This document shows positions 15,625 to 23,796 of a DNA stretch of 25,893 bases, one piece after another. Each line of letters opens with the position of its first letter. The first letter of the stretch is position 1. The notes beneath the pieces were generated by a model. The model saw nothing but the letters and a program-made list of their open reading frames with translations, was not told the DNA's origin and did not search any database. The stretch spans positions 1-25,893 of the forward strand of contig JANRJF010000154.1 of assembly GCA_033764095.1 (NCBI GenBank), in the 5' to 3' direction. This stretch comes from JBDTMT01 sp033764095 (GTDB lineage Bacteria; Desulfobacterota; Binatia; HRBIN30; CADEER01). Position numbers and translations under genes: made by a program.

Positions 15625-16638
15625 ATGACAGCCGCCGTCTCGACCGCGCCCCAAGCGCCGCCGCAGCTGTTCAAGAAGCTGCGCGCGGAAGACGTGCCGG
15701 TCACCGCGCGCAGCTGCGCGCTCTTCCGCTTCGGCGAGCAGTGCAACAACAACTGTCCGATGTGCAGCAACACCGGCGAGGGCGGGTTGTTCTTCCACCC
15801 CGTCGAGGAGCTGCTGCGCCGCGCCGAGTTCCTGCGTGCGGCCGGCTTCCGGCGCGTCGTCGTCACCGGCGGCGAAGCGACCATCCACCCCGGCTTCTGG
15901 TCGATCGTCGAGCGCCTCGCGACGTACGGCATCGTCTGGGACATCAACACGCACGGCCGTTCCTTTTCCAAGCCGGACTTCGCCCGACGATCGGTCGCCA
16001 CCGGCCTGCAGCGAGCCATCGTCTCGCTGCATTCACACCTGCCGGCGACCAGCGCGGCGATCTTCGGCGCGAGCGAGACGGCGCATCACGAGACCGTCGC
16101 CGGCATCGAGCGGCTCCGCGAGGCCGGTGTCAGCGTCATGCTCAACTGCGTGCTGACGCGCCTCAACCTACCGCACCTCGAAGCCTACCTGCGCGACGTC
16201 ACGACGCGCTTCGGCACCGGCATCACCGTGAAGTTCGTCTTTCCGTCGACGGTCGGCGTCGGCGGCGCCTGGGACGGCATCGCCGCGATGCGCTATCGCG
16301 ACGTCGGCGACAGCGTCCGCCGGCTGGATGCGCTCGGCGGCGCGCTCGGCGTGCGGCTGTGCTTCGAGTCGTTTCCCAACTGCGTGCTGGGCGACCCGGA
16401 CGCGACGAACCTCGGCCGCTCCGCGTTCGGCGAGTCGCACTATCTCGACGACGCCGGCGGCGATCGCGTCTACGCGATGCGGCACATCGAGGCCGAGCTC
16501 TCCGCCTACGCCCCCGGATGCCGCGACTGCAGCGCAGTGCGCCGCTGCCCTGGCGTGTCGCACCGCTACGCGTCGCGCTTCGGGGTGGACGAGCTGGTTC
16601 CGTTCCCGCCGCGCGTCGACCGAGCGGGAGGCGCCTGA
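15625..16638 (+). CDS. Radical SAM protein
   Basis: A 337-residue radical SAM protein with cluster cysteines C40, C44 and C47 (CNNNCPMC), GGEA at 82-85 and a terminal CX2CX5C at C299, C302 and C308 (CRDCSAVRRC). The GGEA rather than GGEP matches the gene at 307-2205. Residues 1-30 form an Ala/Pro-rich lead. ATG 15625 was chosen; a GTG at 15616 in the same frame is possible and no clear ribosome binding site favours either. It follows the His-rich gene by 52 bases and precedes the methyltransferase fusion by 76 bases of very GC-rich sequence. A peptide-modification role is inferred from context. Confidence 0.86.
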   Translation: MTAAVSTAPQAPPQLFKKLRAEDVPVTARSCALFRFGEQCNNNCPMCSNTGEGGLFFHPVEELLRRAEFLRAAGFRRVVVTGGEATIHPGFWSIVERLATYGIVWDINTHGRSFSKPDFARRSVATGLQRAIVSLHSHLPATSAAIFGASETAHHETVAGIERLREAGVSVMLNCVLTRLNLPHLEAYLRDVTTRFGTGITVKFVFPSTVGVGGAWDGIAAMRYRDVGDSVRRLDALGGALGVRLCFESFPNCVLGDPDATNLGRSAFGESHYLDDAGGDRVYAMRHIEAELSAYAPGCRDCSAVRRCPGVSHRYASRFGVDELVPFPPRVDRAGGA

Positions 16639-16714
16639 CCGCGTTGACGTGGCGACGCGGCCGGCGCGCTGGCGCGCCGCGACGCGGGCCGGCCGACGCC
16701 GACCGGCCGACGAC

Positions 16715-18427
16715 ATGAGACCGCGCGCCGACTCGCTGCTGCTGTGGACCGGCGGCGCCTGTGTGTACGGCTGCGGCACCTGCCCCTATGCCGGCCACGG
16801 CGTACCGGACGGGATTGCACTCGCCGACCTGCTCGGCGGCTTGGCCGGCGTTCCCGATCGCGAAGGACGGCTGGCGATCCTGGTCGGCGGCGAACCGTTC
16901 CTGCGTCCCGACGTGCTGCGCCTGCTGGCCGGCATCCGCGCCGCCGGTTGCGCCGCCGGCCTCGTCACCACCGGACGGCCGCTGCTCTACGCGCCGGTGC
17001 GCGACAAGCTGCGTCGGGCCGATCTCGCCTACCTGCGCGTGCAGCTGTTCGGCGTCGGCGAGGCGCACGATCGCGCCAGCGCGGTCGCCGGGGCGTTCGC
17101 GCAGGTACTCGAGGGCGTGCGCGCCTGGAGCGACACGGCGGCGGAGACGTGCGACGTCGACGTGGCGCTGTCGACGCGCGGCCGCCCGCTCGCACGCGTG
17201 GTGGACGAACTGGAGCAACTCGCACCGCTGCTGCCCACCACGGTGCAGCTCACCGTCGCGATCGACGGCGAGCAGCGCGCGGCCTTGGCGCACGACCTTG
17301 GCGCTCGACAGGCGGTGGCGTCGCTGCGCGAGTGGAACACCGACGCGCAGCGCCCACTTCTGGCCTGGGAGGGTCTGCCATCCGACGCGGCGGAGCTGGT
17401 CGACCTGGCCATCGCGCCGCCGCTGCCGAGCTTCGTCCACCGCCGCCCGCCGGCCTGCTGTCTCGGCACGCTGGACGAGCTCGCCCTGCCGCGGAGCCCG
17501 GACGACGGGCCGCGCGCCAACTCGTTCAACTTTATCGCCACGCAGACGGCGGTTCCGTACGAGCAGGACGTAGCGCGTTGCACCGCGCACGCGCGGGCGG
17601 GCGCGGTGTCGCCGGCGCGCGCCCTGTGGCTGGTCGACGGCGCGCAGCTGCGTCTCCACGCCACCGACACCGGCGATTTCGACCTGCCGGCGGTGAACCG
17701 GCTCAAGGACGAGCTGAGTCACGTGTTTGTCGACCGCGCGCCGGCCGGCGTGCTCGACGACTACGTCGAGGGCATGCGGCGCGTTCTTCCGGACCCGCGC
17801 TGCGACGCCTGCGTCCAGCACGCCGCCTGCGGCCATCGCTTCCAGTTGGTGGACGAGCCGCCGTACGCGCGCGAGGAGGCGTGGATCGTCGCGCACCTGC
17901 GCCGCCTGCGCGGCCGTGTCCTCGACGTCGGCTGCGGCGAGCAGCTGTATCGCGACGAACTCGCCCCGCTGCTGCGCAGCGGGACGGTCGACTACCACGG
18001 CCTCGACCCCGACGCGGTGAGCCTGCGGCGCGTCCGCGAGGCGCTGCCCGACGGACGCTACTCGCTCGGCGACATCGAGGCCTTCCGCGGCACGGCGGCG
18101 AGTTATGATCACATCCTCTGCCTCAGGGCGCTGAACCACGTCTTCGACATGGATGAGGCGATCGGACGGATGGCGGAGTTGCTGCGTCCCGGCGGTCAGA
18201 TGCTGCTGGTCGAGACCACGCCGTTCGCCATGCTGCGCAGCGCCGCACAGGTCGCCGCGGCCGACCGCGCGCCGCGCGCCGGGCATCAGCACTTCCGCAA
18301 CGTCGGCAGCGAGGCGGTCGTGCCGCTGGCGCGGCGGCGCGGCCTGCGCGTGGTGCATCATCATCCGATCGGGCGGACGACGACCAACCAGTGGATCCTG
18401 CTGCTCGAACGTCCGGCGCTGCCGTGA
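16715..18427 (+). CDS. Radical SAM domain fused to a class I methyltransferase
   Basis: This 570-residue protein has two parts. The N-terminal radical SAM part has C16, C20 and C23 (CVYGCGTC) very close to the start and GGEP at 58-61. Its auxiliary set CX2CX5C is at C363, C366 and C372 (CDACVQHAAC). From about 385 a Rossmann-type SAM-dependent methyltransferase follows, with motif I VLDVGCGE (402-409), an acidic motif YHGLDPDAV, and an LRPGGQMLLVE strand near the end. The radical SAM half is more divergent than its neighbours, with few standard barrel motifs. Radical chemistry coupled to methylation of a peptide is plausible. It ends 15 bases before the convergent stop of the HxsB-like gene. 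Confidence 0.82.
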   Translation: MRPRADSLLLWTGGACVYGCGTCPYAGHGVPDGIALADLLGGLAGVPDREGRLAILVGGEPFLRPDVLRLLAGIRAAGCAAGLVTTGRPLLYAPVRDKLRRADLAYLRVQLFGVGEAHDRASAVAGAFAQVLEGVRAWSDTAAETCDVDVALSTRGRPLARVVDELEQLAPLLPTTVQLTVAIDGEQRAALAHDLGARQAVASLREWNTDAQRPLLAWEGLPSDAAELVDLAIAPPLPSFVHRRPPACCLGTLDELALPRSPDDGPRANSFNFIATQTAVPYEQDVARCTAHARAGAVSPARALWLVDGAQLRLHATDTGDFDLPAVNRLKDELSHVFVDRAPAGVLDDYVEGMRRVLPDPRCDACVQHAACGHRFQLVDEPPYAREEAWIVAHLRRLRGRVLDVGCGEQLYRDELAPLLRSGTVDYHGLDPDAVSLRRVREALPDGRYSLGDIEAFRGTAASYDHILCLRALNHVFDMDEAIGRMAELLRPGGQMLLVETTPFAMLRSAAQVAAADRAPRAGHQHFRNVGSEAVVPLARRRGLRVVHHHPIGRTTTNQWILLLERPALP

Positions 18428-18442
18428 GGCGGTGCGCCCGCG

Positions 18443-19921
18443 TCAGGGGGCGACGGCGGCGGTGCGCAGGGACGCGGCGAGCCGCGGATCGGCGACCGCC
18501 CAACGCGACAGGATCGCGTTGAGCTCCGCATCGGCGCCGGCAAGCAGCTCGAACAGATGGGTGGCGATCGCCAGGTGCTCGCGATGCTCGGCGCCGTCGG
18601 GGCGCTGGCCGGCGAGCTCGCCGTGCGTCGCGAAGGTGCGCACCGGACTGATGCCGCAGAACGGCTTGTTCCAACACTCCGCGCACATCGGCTGCGCGTC
18701 GAGCAGCGAGGCGGCGGCGATGGCGCGCACGGTGGGGTGCCTGGCGATCGCTTCCGGCGTCAGCTCGCTGACGTGACCGAGGACGAAGAACGGATCGCCG
18801 GCCGCGTCCACCAGGCGCGCCTCGCCGCTCGGAAACACGCGCCCGTCGACGTCATAGGCGATTTCGGCAGTGCCGGCGCCGTGCGGCGACTGCATGTCGG
18901 CCACACCGGCGTCGGCGCTGGTCAGCATGCGGGTCAGCATCACCGCCGCCTTGCGCTCGCGGATGTCGGCGCCGCCGCGGTTGCGCTCGATCAGGTAATC
19001 CAGCGTCTGCCGATAGAACGCCAGGTAGTCGTCGAGCTCGTAGCCGATCGCCGCCCACGTCCGCGGGTCGACGCGGACGCCGTCGAGCGGCCGCAGGTGC
19101 AGCGTGCGCAGTCCGTGCGCCAGGTACTCGTCCACCAGCGCGCGCCCCTGCGACAAGGTCTGGCGCGAGACCGTCAGGCGCGCATCCACCCGCCACTGAC
19201 TCGGATCCCGACCTCGCTCGGCGTAACGGCGATGCAGCGCGTCGATCCAGCCGACGACGTCGGCGTGCCGGCTGCCGGGCTTCCAGGCGCGGTGCGCATC
19301 GTGCAACGCGGCCGGCCCGTCGAGCGACGTCACGATCTGTACGTCGTTGGCGAGCAGCCAGTCGGCGCGCGTCTCGTCGAGCGCAGCGAAATTGGTCAGG
19401 ACCGAGAAGCGCAGCGTCTTGCCCGCGGCGCGCTGGTTGCGCACGCGGGCGAGCTCGATCGCGTGGCGCAGCAGCTCGAACGCGCGCAGCGGCTCGCCGT
19501 CATCGGCCTCGAACTCGAAGGCCACCGTCTGGGGCAGGCCCTCGAGGGCAAAGTGGATCACCTGCTCGATGGTCGCCGGGTTCATCTCGACCATGTCGCC
19601 ATCGCGCCGCGCCCGCAGCGAGACGACGTGCAGGACCGCGTCGCGTCGCAGGTGCCGGTTGCGCTGCGCCACGCGCGCGATCAGCGCGTCGAGGTCGAGG
19701 CCCTCGCGCAGGAAGCCCTTGCGCTGCAGGTCGTCGAAGCGCGCATGGCCGGCGACGACCCGGCCGGCGAGCAGATCGGCGAGCTCGGCCTCGGAGAGCC
19801 GCAGCCAGTCGCCGGCGTCGTTGGTCACCAGCAACGTGTCGCCGATGCGCCCCCAGCGGAAGAAGGCCAACCCGTCGGCCGCCAGGTCGGGAGACGCGAC
19901 CGTCTGCGTGCGCACCGTCAC
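18443..19921 (-). CDS. HxsB paralogue lacking the radical SAM cysteines
   Basis: A 492-residue homologue of the HxsB protein encoded at 7406-8956, alignable along its length: GRIGDTLLVTNDAGDWLRLSE (24-44) against GAKVLISNDLGDWLLLTREE, TSLDGPAALHDAHR (197-210), and the SPASM-like CAECWNKPFC (C412, C415, C421). At the place of the CX3CX2C motif, however, it reads LHVVSLRARRDGDMVEM: all three cysteines are gone and about 14 residues are missing. GGEP is replaced by DDGEP (140-144), and the first and last SPASM cysteines are also lost. The frame is intact and codon bias is normal, so it is a maintained pseudoenzyme rather than decay. GTG start with GGAG eight bases upstream. A scaffold or substrate-binding partner is my inference. 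Confidence 0.85.
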   Translation of the reverse strand: MTVRTQTVASPDLAADGLAFFRWGRIGDTLLVTNDAGDWLRLSEAELADLLAGRVVAGHARFDDLQRKGFLREGLDLDALIARVAQRNRHLRRDAVLHVVSLRARRDGDMVEMNPATIEQVIHFALEGLPQTVAFEFEADDGEPLRAFELLRHAIELARVRNQRAAGKTLRFSVLTNFAALDETRADWLLANDVQIVTSLDGPAALHDAHRAWKPGSRHADVVGWIDALHRRYAERGRDPSQWRVDARLTVSRQTLSQGRALVDEYLAHGLRTLHLRPLDGVRVDPRTWAAIGYELDDYLAFYRQTLDYLIERNRGGADIRERKAAVMLTRMLTSADAGVADMQSPHGAGTAEIAYDVDGRVFPSGEARLVDAAGDPFFVLGHVSELTPEAIARHPTVRAIAAASLLDAQPMCAECWNKPFCGISPVRTFATHGELAGQRPDGAEHREHLAIATHLFELLAGADAELNAILSRWAVADPRLAASLRTAAVAP

Positions 19922-20009
19922 GCGACGGCTCCGTCTGCTGGCACTGGCCGATGTGCGGAGGAGATCTCGAACCGGGTGAAGCGTCGGGCGACGTCAGAGC
20001 GCGCCGACC

Positions 20010-20483
20010 TCACTTCGATCCGCTCTCGTCCTGCTTGGTGCCGTGCTTCTGCTCCCACGGCACCATGATCTCGAGCGGGTCCTCGAGCAGATCCTCGGAC
20101 TCCAGCTCAGCCAGGAGGTCGTCGACCGAGGGGGGCGCCGCCGCGGCGCGCAGCGCGGCGGCGACGTAGTACTCACGCAGCCGCATGGTCGCCTCGGCGA
20201 GTTTGAGACGCGTCGCGTGCGCGACCAGCGCTTCAGTGAACTCGCTGGCCAGCACCTCGAGCTGCTGCGGCGTGGCCGCGGTACGCGCCGTCAAGCGAGC
20301 GCGGAGCGCTCCGGATTCGGCGCGCGAGAGATACACGAAGCAGCGGTCGAGGAAGAGATACGCTGCTCCGTAGACGGCGTCCGGACTGACGGTACGCTCG
20401 TCGATCTCGAACGCGATGTGATCCGGGCCCAGCGCGACTCCGAGTTGGATGTCGCGCTGGCCCGTCGAGACCGTCACACTCAC
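20010..20483 (-). CDS. HxsD-like small protein, second copy
   Basis: A 157-residue protein like that encoded at 6722-7171. Shared features are YGAAYLFLDRCFVYLSR (38-54), a helix EFTEALVAHATRLKLAEA (81-98), and the tail LLEDPLEIMVPWE (132-144), matching FLDDPLGIAEPWE. It starts with GTG at 20483, whose last two bases are the start of the TGA of the preceding Tat-signal gene, so the two are translationally coupled. The HxsB-like pseudoenzyme follows 88 bases downstream, so this HxsD/HxsB pair repeats the arrangement on the plus strand. Assignment to the HxsD group was made by eye. Confidence 0.75.
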   Translation of the reverse strand: MSVTVSTGQRDIQLGVALGPDHIAFEIDERTVSPDAVYGAAYLFLDRCFVYLSRAESGALRARLTARTAATPQQLEVLASEFTEALVAHATRLKLAEATMRLREYYVAAALRAAAAPPSVDDLLAELESEDLLEDPLEIMVPWEQKHGTKQDESGSK

Positions 20484-21079
20484 CTCAGGCGGCGATCCTC
20501 GTTGCCGCTGAACAGACGCACGCGCTCGTTGTGCGCCATCAGCGCGCCGATGACGCCCTGCTGCCTGCGGTCGCCCTCGTTGGCCGCCAGCACATGGGCA
20601 ACCTCGGCCACCGCCTGCGCCAGACCCTCTTCGGTCGGCAGATCGCCCTCACCGCCGTTCATCACCAAGAGGTCGAACTGCTTGGTGAAGACGATGCCGT
20701 TCGGCTTGCCCTCGTTGCGGCAGATATGCACGCGCTGGGTGCGCCCACGCTCGTTGCGCAGGGTCAGCACACAGGAGCCGTTCGTCGCGCCGGTGAGGTC
20801 GGCGACGCGCCAGCCGCGCACCACTTCGGAATCCATGGAGAGCGGCTCGATCAGTTCCCACGGCGCGGCCGGAGCTTCCACGTTCGCCGTGTCGACGAGG
20901 TGCTGCGCGCTCAGGCTGTTCTGCGGCGGCAGCGCCGCAGCGGTCTCGGCGTTCGCCGCCGCGGCCGTCGACGTCTCCGTCGTCGCCGAGCTGATAGCCG
21001 CCTTGGCGGCGCTTGCACCGGCGACGACCACCACCGTGCCGGCCGCCAGCTTTTGAACCATGTCACGTCGCGACAGCAT
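20480..21079 (-). CDS. Tat-signal exported protein of unknown function
   Basis: A 199-residue protein that begins with a twin-arginine signal (SRRDMVQKL, then a hydrophobic Ala/Val stretch to about 30), so it is probably exported folded through the Tat system. An Ala/Thr-rich linker leads to a compact domain (about 70-175) with ELIEPLSMDSEVVRGWRV, VHICRNEGKPNGIVF and FDLLVMNGGEGDLPTEE as its most distinctive parts. I do not recognise the family. ATG 21079 is chosen because AAGGAG lies seven bases upstream; the GTG at 21085 is less well placed. It sits between the giant secreted protein and the HxsD/HxsB-like pair, and Tat export suggests a cofactor-containing or folded partner outside the cytoplasm (inference). 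Confidence 0.78.
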   Translation of the reverse strand: MLSRRDMVQKLAAGTVVVVAGASAAKAAISSATTETSTAAAANAETAAALPPQNSLSAQHLVDTANVEAPAAPWELIEPLSMDSEVVRGWRVADLTGATNGSCVLTLRNERGRTQRVHICRNEGKPNGIVFTKQFDLLVMNGGEGDLPTEEGLAQAVAEVAHVLAANEGDRRQQGVIGALMAHNERVRLFSGNEDRRLR

Positions 21080-21182
21080 GCTCACTCTCCTTCTTCCCGG
21101 GGCGGCGCTGCAGTTAGCACAGCGCCCCGCACGGGTCCATTGTGATTACCCAAAGCTTGACGTTGGATCGATCGCACGGGCT

Positions 21183-23744
21183 CTACTGCTTACCCTTGTA
21201 GAGCGACGTGGTGCTCTTCCCTGCGGCATAGGTACCCTGCCAGCAGATCCCGTTCTGGTAGTTGATCAGCTGCGCCGTGACCGGCGACTGCAGCCCGATG
21301 CTGTCGATCGGGTCGACCATGTTCGCGCCGCGTGCCTTGACCAAAGCCTTGGTCTTGCCGCTGACGCCGGTGCCGCTGAGGATCACCTTCTGCACGCCGT
21401 CAGAGGCGAAGGTCGAGTCGCTGTACTTGTAGCCCTTGCCGGTCTCGCTCCAATTGCTGCCGGCCGGGATGGCGGTCTCGGCCACCAGGGCCGAGGTGCT
21501 GCCGGCGTAGATGCAGAGCGCGTAGTCGGCGCCGACGGTCGGGTCGGCGAAGTCGGCCTTGGTCGTCGGTTGCCCCTTGATGAACTTCCAGATCATCTTG
21601 TCCTTGGTGTTGTCGTCCTTGTTCTTGATGATCAGGAGCGACTTCACCGCCGTGCGGCAGGTCTGCGGCGTCGGCGGACAGGCGTCGGTCTGACAGACGT
21701 CGGCGGTCTCATTGCAGATCGACGCGACGATGCACGGGTCGGCTTGGTCGGTGCAGACACCGCTCTGGCAGGTCTCGACACCGTTGCAGAACAGGCCGTC
21801 GGGGCACGGCGTGTTGTCTGGCTGCAATGCATCGACCGGGCAGGTGTCGGTCGATCCGTCGCACAGCTCGGTCACGTCGCAGGCGTCGACCGCGTTGCGG
21901 CAGGGCGTGCTGCTCGACTGCTTGACGTCCGACCCGCACGCCACCCCGGCGGTGCCGGAGCAGTTCTCCGCCGCGTCGCAGATACCGGCGGCGGCACGGC
22001 AGGTCGTGGTGGCCGGCGCAACGGTGTCCGACGGGCAGGCAGCGCCCGCCGAGCCGGGACAGAGCTCATCCGGATCGCAGAGATCGCCCGAGCCACTGCG
22101 GCAGACCGTCGTGTTCGGTTCGAAGGTATCCGGCGGACAGGCGTCGCCGGCAGTGCCGCTGCACACCTCGGCCGGGTCACAGCTGTCGCCCGAGCCGGCG
22201 CGGCAGACCGTCGAGGCGGCCGAGACGACGTCCGACGGACAGGTCTGACCCGCCACTCCGGGGCAGAGCTCATCCGGGTCGCATGTGTCACCCGAGCCCG
22301 TGCGGCAGACCGTCGAGGACGACTGCACGACATCCGACGGGCAGGGCTGATCGGCGACACCGGTACAGGTCTCATCCGGATCGCAGCTGTCGCCCGAACC
22401 GCTGCGGCAGGTGGTGCCGCCGGCGGTGATGGTATCGGCCGGGCAGGTTACGCTGCTGCCGTCGCAGGTTTCGTCAGGGTCACAGGCATCGCCAGAGCCG
22501 GCGTTGCAGACGAAGCCGCTCGCACGCAGCGCGTCCGAACCGCAGTCGTCGCCGACCCCGTCGCAGACCTCGGCGATGTCGCAGGCGCCGGCGGCGCTGC
22601 GGCACACCGCGCTGCTCTTCGCGTCTGCTGGGCAGAAGTCGCCGACGCCGTTGCAGCTCTCGGCGACGTCGCAGACGCCGGCCGAGGCGCGGCACAGCGC
22701 CGTGCTCTTGGCGTCGGCCGGGCACGTATTGCTGACGCCGTTGCAGAAGTCATCGACGTCACACTCGCCGACCGAGCCGCGGCAGAGCGCGGTGCTCTTG
22801 GCGTCGCCGGGACAGGTCGAGCTCAGTCCGGTGCAGGTTTCGGCGACGTCGCAGACGCCGGCGGAGCTACGGCAGGTGAAGCCCGCGTTGCCGGCCGGGT
22901 GCTGGCAGAGGGGGCTGGAGCCGTTGCATGCGTCGGTCGTGCAGACGTTGCCGTCGTCCGTGCAGCCGGTGCCGTTGGCCTTGAGCTGGCAGCTCGAGTC
23001 ACAGCACGAGCCGGCGGTGCCGTTGACGCCGGCGCCCTGATCGCACGTCTCCGGGCTGTCGAGGACGCCGTCGCCGCAGTCAGAGTAATAGAAGCCCAGA
23101 TCGACCTGCATGCGGTCGCCACCGCCGCCCGCCGTCGCGTGCGAGGGATCGTAGACCGCCGGGTTGGCCTGGCCGATCGCGAACGACGAGGAGCTCGCGT
23201 CGACGTCGACCGTGAAGGTGAAGCTGCTGCCGCTGGTCAGCTTGAACAACCGATCGATGGCGCCGTTGCTGTTGTTGGCGGGATTGCCGCCGGTGCTGAC
23301 CACCGTGCCGCTGCCGCTGCTCAGGGTGAGGATCAGCCGGTTGGTCACCGTCTGTGTCGCCGGCGACACGCTGCCGCTCGACGAGGTGAAGCTGGTGGTG
23401 CTGCCGTAGGTGATCGAGCTGGCGGTGTTGGAGCTCAGCGAGAAGACCGCGCTGCCCGAGGGCGCGGCGCCGGTCATCGTGTTGCCGTTTGGATTGGTGT
23501 TGTTCTTGATCCCGAAATACACGTTGGTGTGGGCAGCGAGATTCACTCCGGTGCAGGTGACCGTCGCGCCATTCGGGCTGGTGATCGAGGGCGTGCCGCT
23601 CACACTGCAGCTGCCGCCGCCGGGTAGCGAGTAGACCGGTCCACCGGTGAGGGTGAGAGCAGCCGCCGGAGCGCCAGCCCCGACGAGCGCCAACGCTGCC
23701 ACGAGGACCGCCAGGTTCATCGTCCGTTCGACTCGAGCCATCAT
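21183..23744 (-). CDS. Secreted Cys-rich protein with 11 disintegrin-like repeats
   Basis: An 853-residue secreted protein. A signal peptide covers residues 1 to about 30 (MNLAVLVAALALVGAG core). A Ser/Thr-rich beta domain (about 30-240) follows, then a Cys-rich segment with CGDGVLDSPETCD and DGNVCTTDACNG, typical of the DUF4215/myxococcal Cys-rich repeats. Residues 291-646 are 11 repeats of about 32 residues with the pattern C-R-x-G-x-C-D-x-x-E-x-C-x-G-x-C-P-x-D, like the Cys pattern of disintegrin loops. The last 150 residues (LLIIKNKDDNTKDKMIWKF onward) form a domain shared with the protein at 24198-25892. ATG 23744 has GGAGG seven bases upstream. A surface or matrix protein is likely. Confidence 0.85.
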   Translation of the reverse strand: MMARVERTMNLAVLVAALALVGAGAPAAALTLTGGPVYSLPGGGSCSVSGTPSITSPNGATVTCTGVNLAAHTNVYFGIKNNTNPNGNTMTGAAPSGSAVFSLSSNTASSITYGSTTSFTSSSGSVSPATQTVTNRLILTLSSGSGTVVSTGGNPANNSNGAIDRLFKLTSGSSFTFTVDVDASSSSFAIGQANPAVYDPSHATAGGGGDRMQVDLGFYYSDCGDGVLDSPETCDQGAGVNGTAGSCCDSSCQLKANGTGCTDDGNVCTTDACNGSSPLCQHPAGNAGFTCRSSAGVCDVAETCTGLSSTCPGDAKSTALCRGSVGECDVDDFCNGVSNTCPADAKSTALCRASAGVCDVAESCNGVGDFCPADAKSSAVCRSAAGACDIAEVCDGVGDDCGSDALRASGFVCNAGSGDACDPDETCDGSSVTCPADTITAGGTTCRSGSGDSCDPDETCTGVADQPCPSDVVQSSSTVCRTGSGDTCDPDELCPGVAGQTCPSDVVSAASTVCRAGSGDSCDPAEVCSGTAGDACPPDTFEPNTTVCRSGSGDLCDPDELCPGSAGAACPSDTVAPATTTCRAAAGICDAAENCSGTAGVACGSDVKQSSSTPCRNAVDACDVTELCDGSTDTCPVDALQPDNTPCPDGLFCNGVETCQSGVCTDQADPCIVASICNETADVCQTDACPPTPQTCRTAVKSLLIIKNKDDNTKDKMIWKFIKGQPTTKADFADPTVGADYALCIYAGSTSALVAETAIPAGSNWSETGKGYKYSDSTFASDGVQKVILSGTGVSGKTKALVKARGANMVDPIDSIGLQSPVTAQLINYQNGICWQGTYAAGKSTTSLYKGKQ
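21807..22874 (-). repeat. Disintegrin-like Cys repeat array (11 copies)
   Basis: Eleven consecutive coding repeats of about 96-100 bases. They split into two sub-types: an AGxCDVAE/NGV form in the first four and last two copies, and a GSGDxCDPDEx form in the middle five. The array has not diverged randomly, suggesting block duplication. The same two sub-types occur in the neighbouring partial gene. Confidence 0.85.
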
Positions 23745-23796
23745 GGCAACGCCTCCGTTCAACTCACTGTTACGCGGGCGATCTGCACCAGCGATC

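Noticed and set aside
18443..19921. Frameshift explaining the missing cysteines of the second HxsB
   Set aside because: The frame stays open and in normal codon bias through the region, and the alignment on both sides stays in the same frame; no other frame there supplies a CX3CX2C motif.
21060..23627. 855-codon open frame on the plus strand, opposite the Cys-rich gene
   Set aside because: It mirrors the repeat gene on the other strand; translation is low-complexity Ala/Arg/Val/Gly without any domain, while the minus frame has a signal peptide and Cys repeats.
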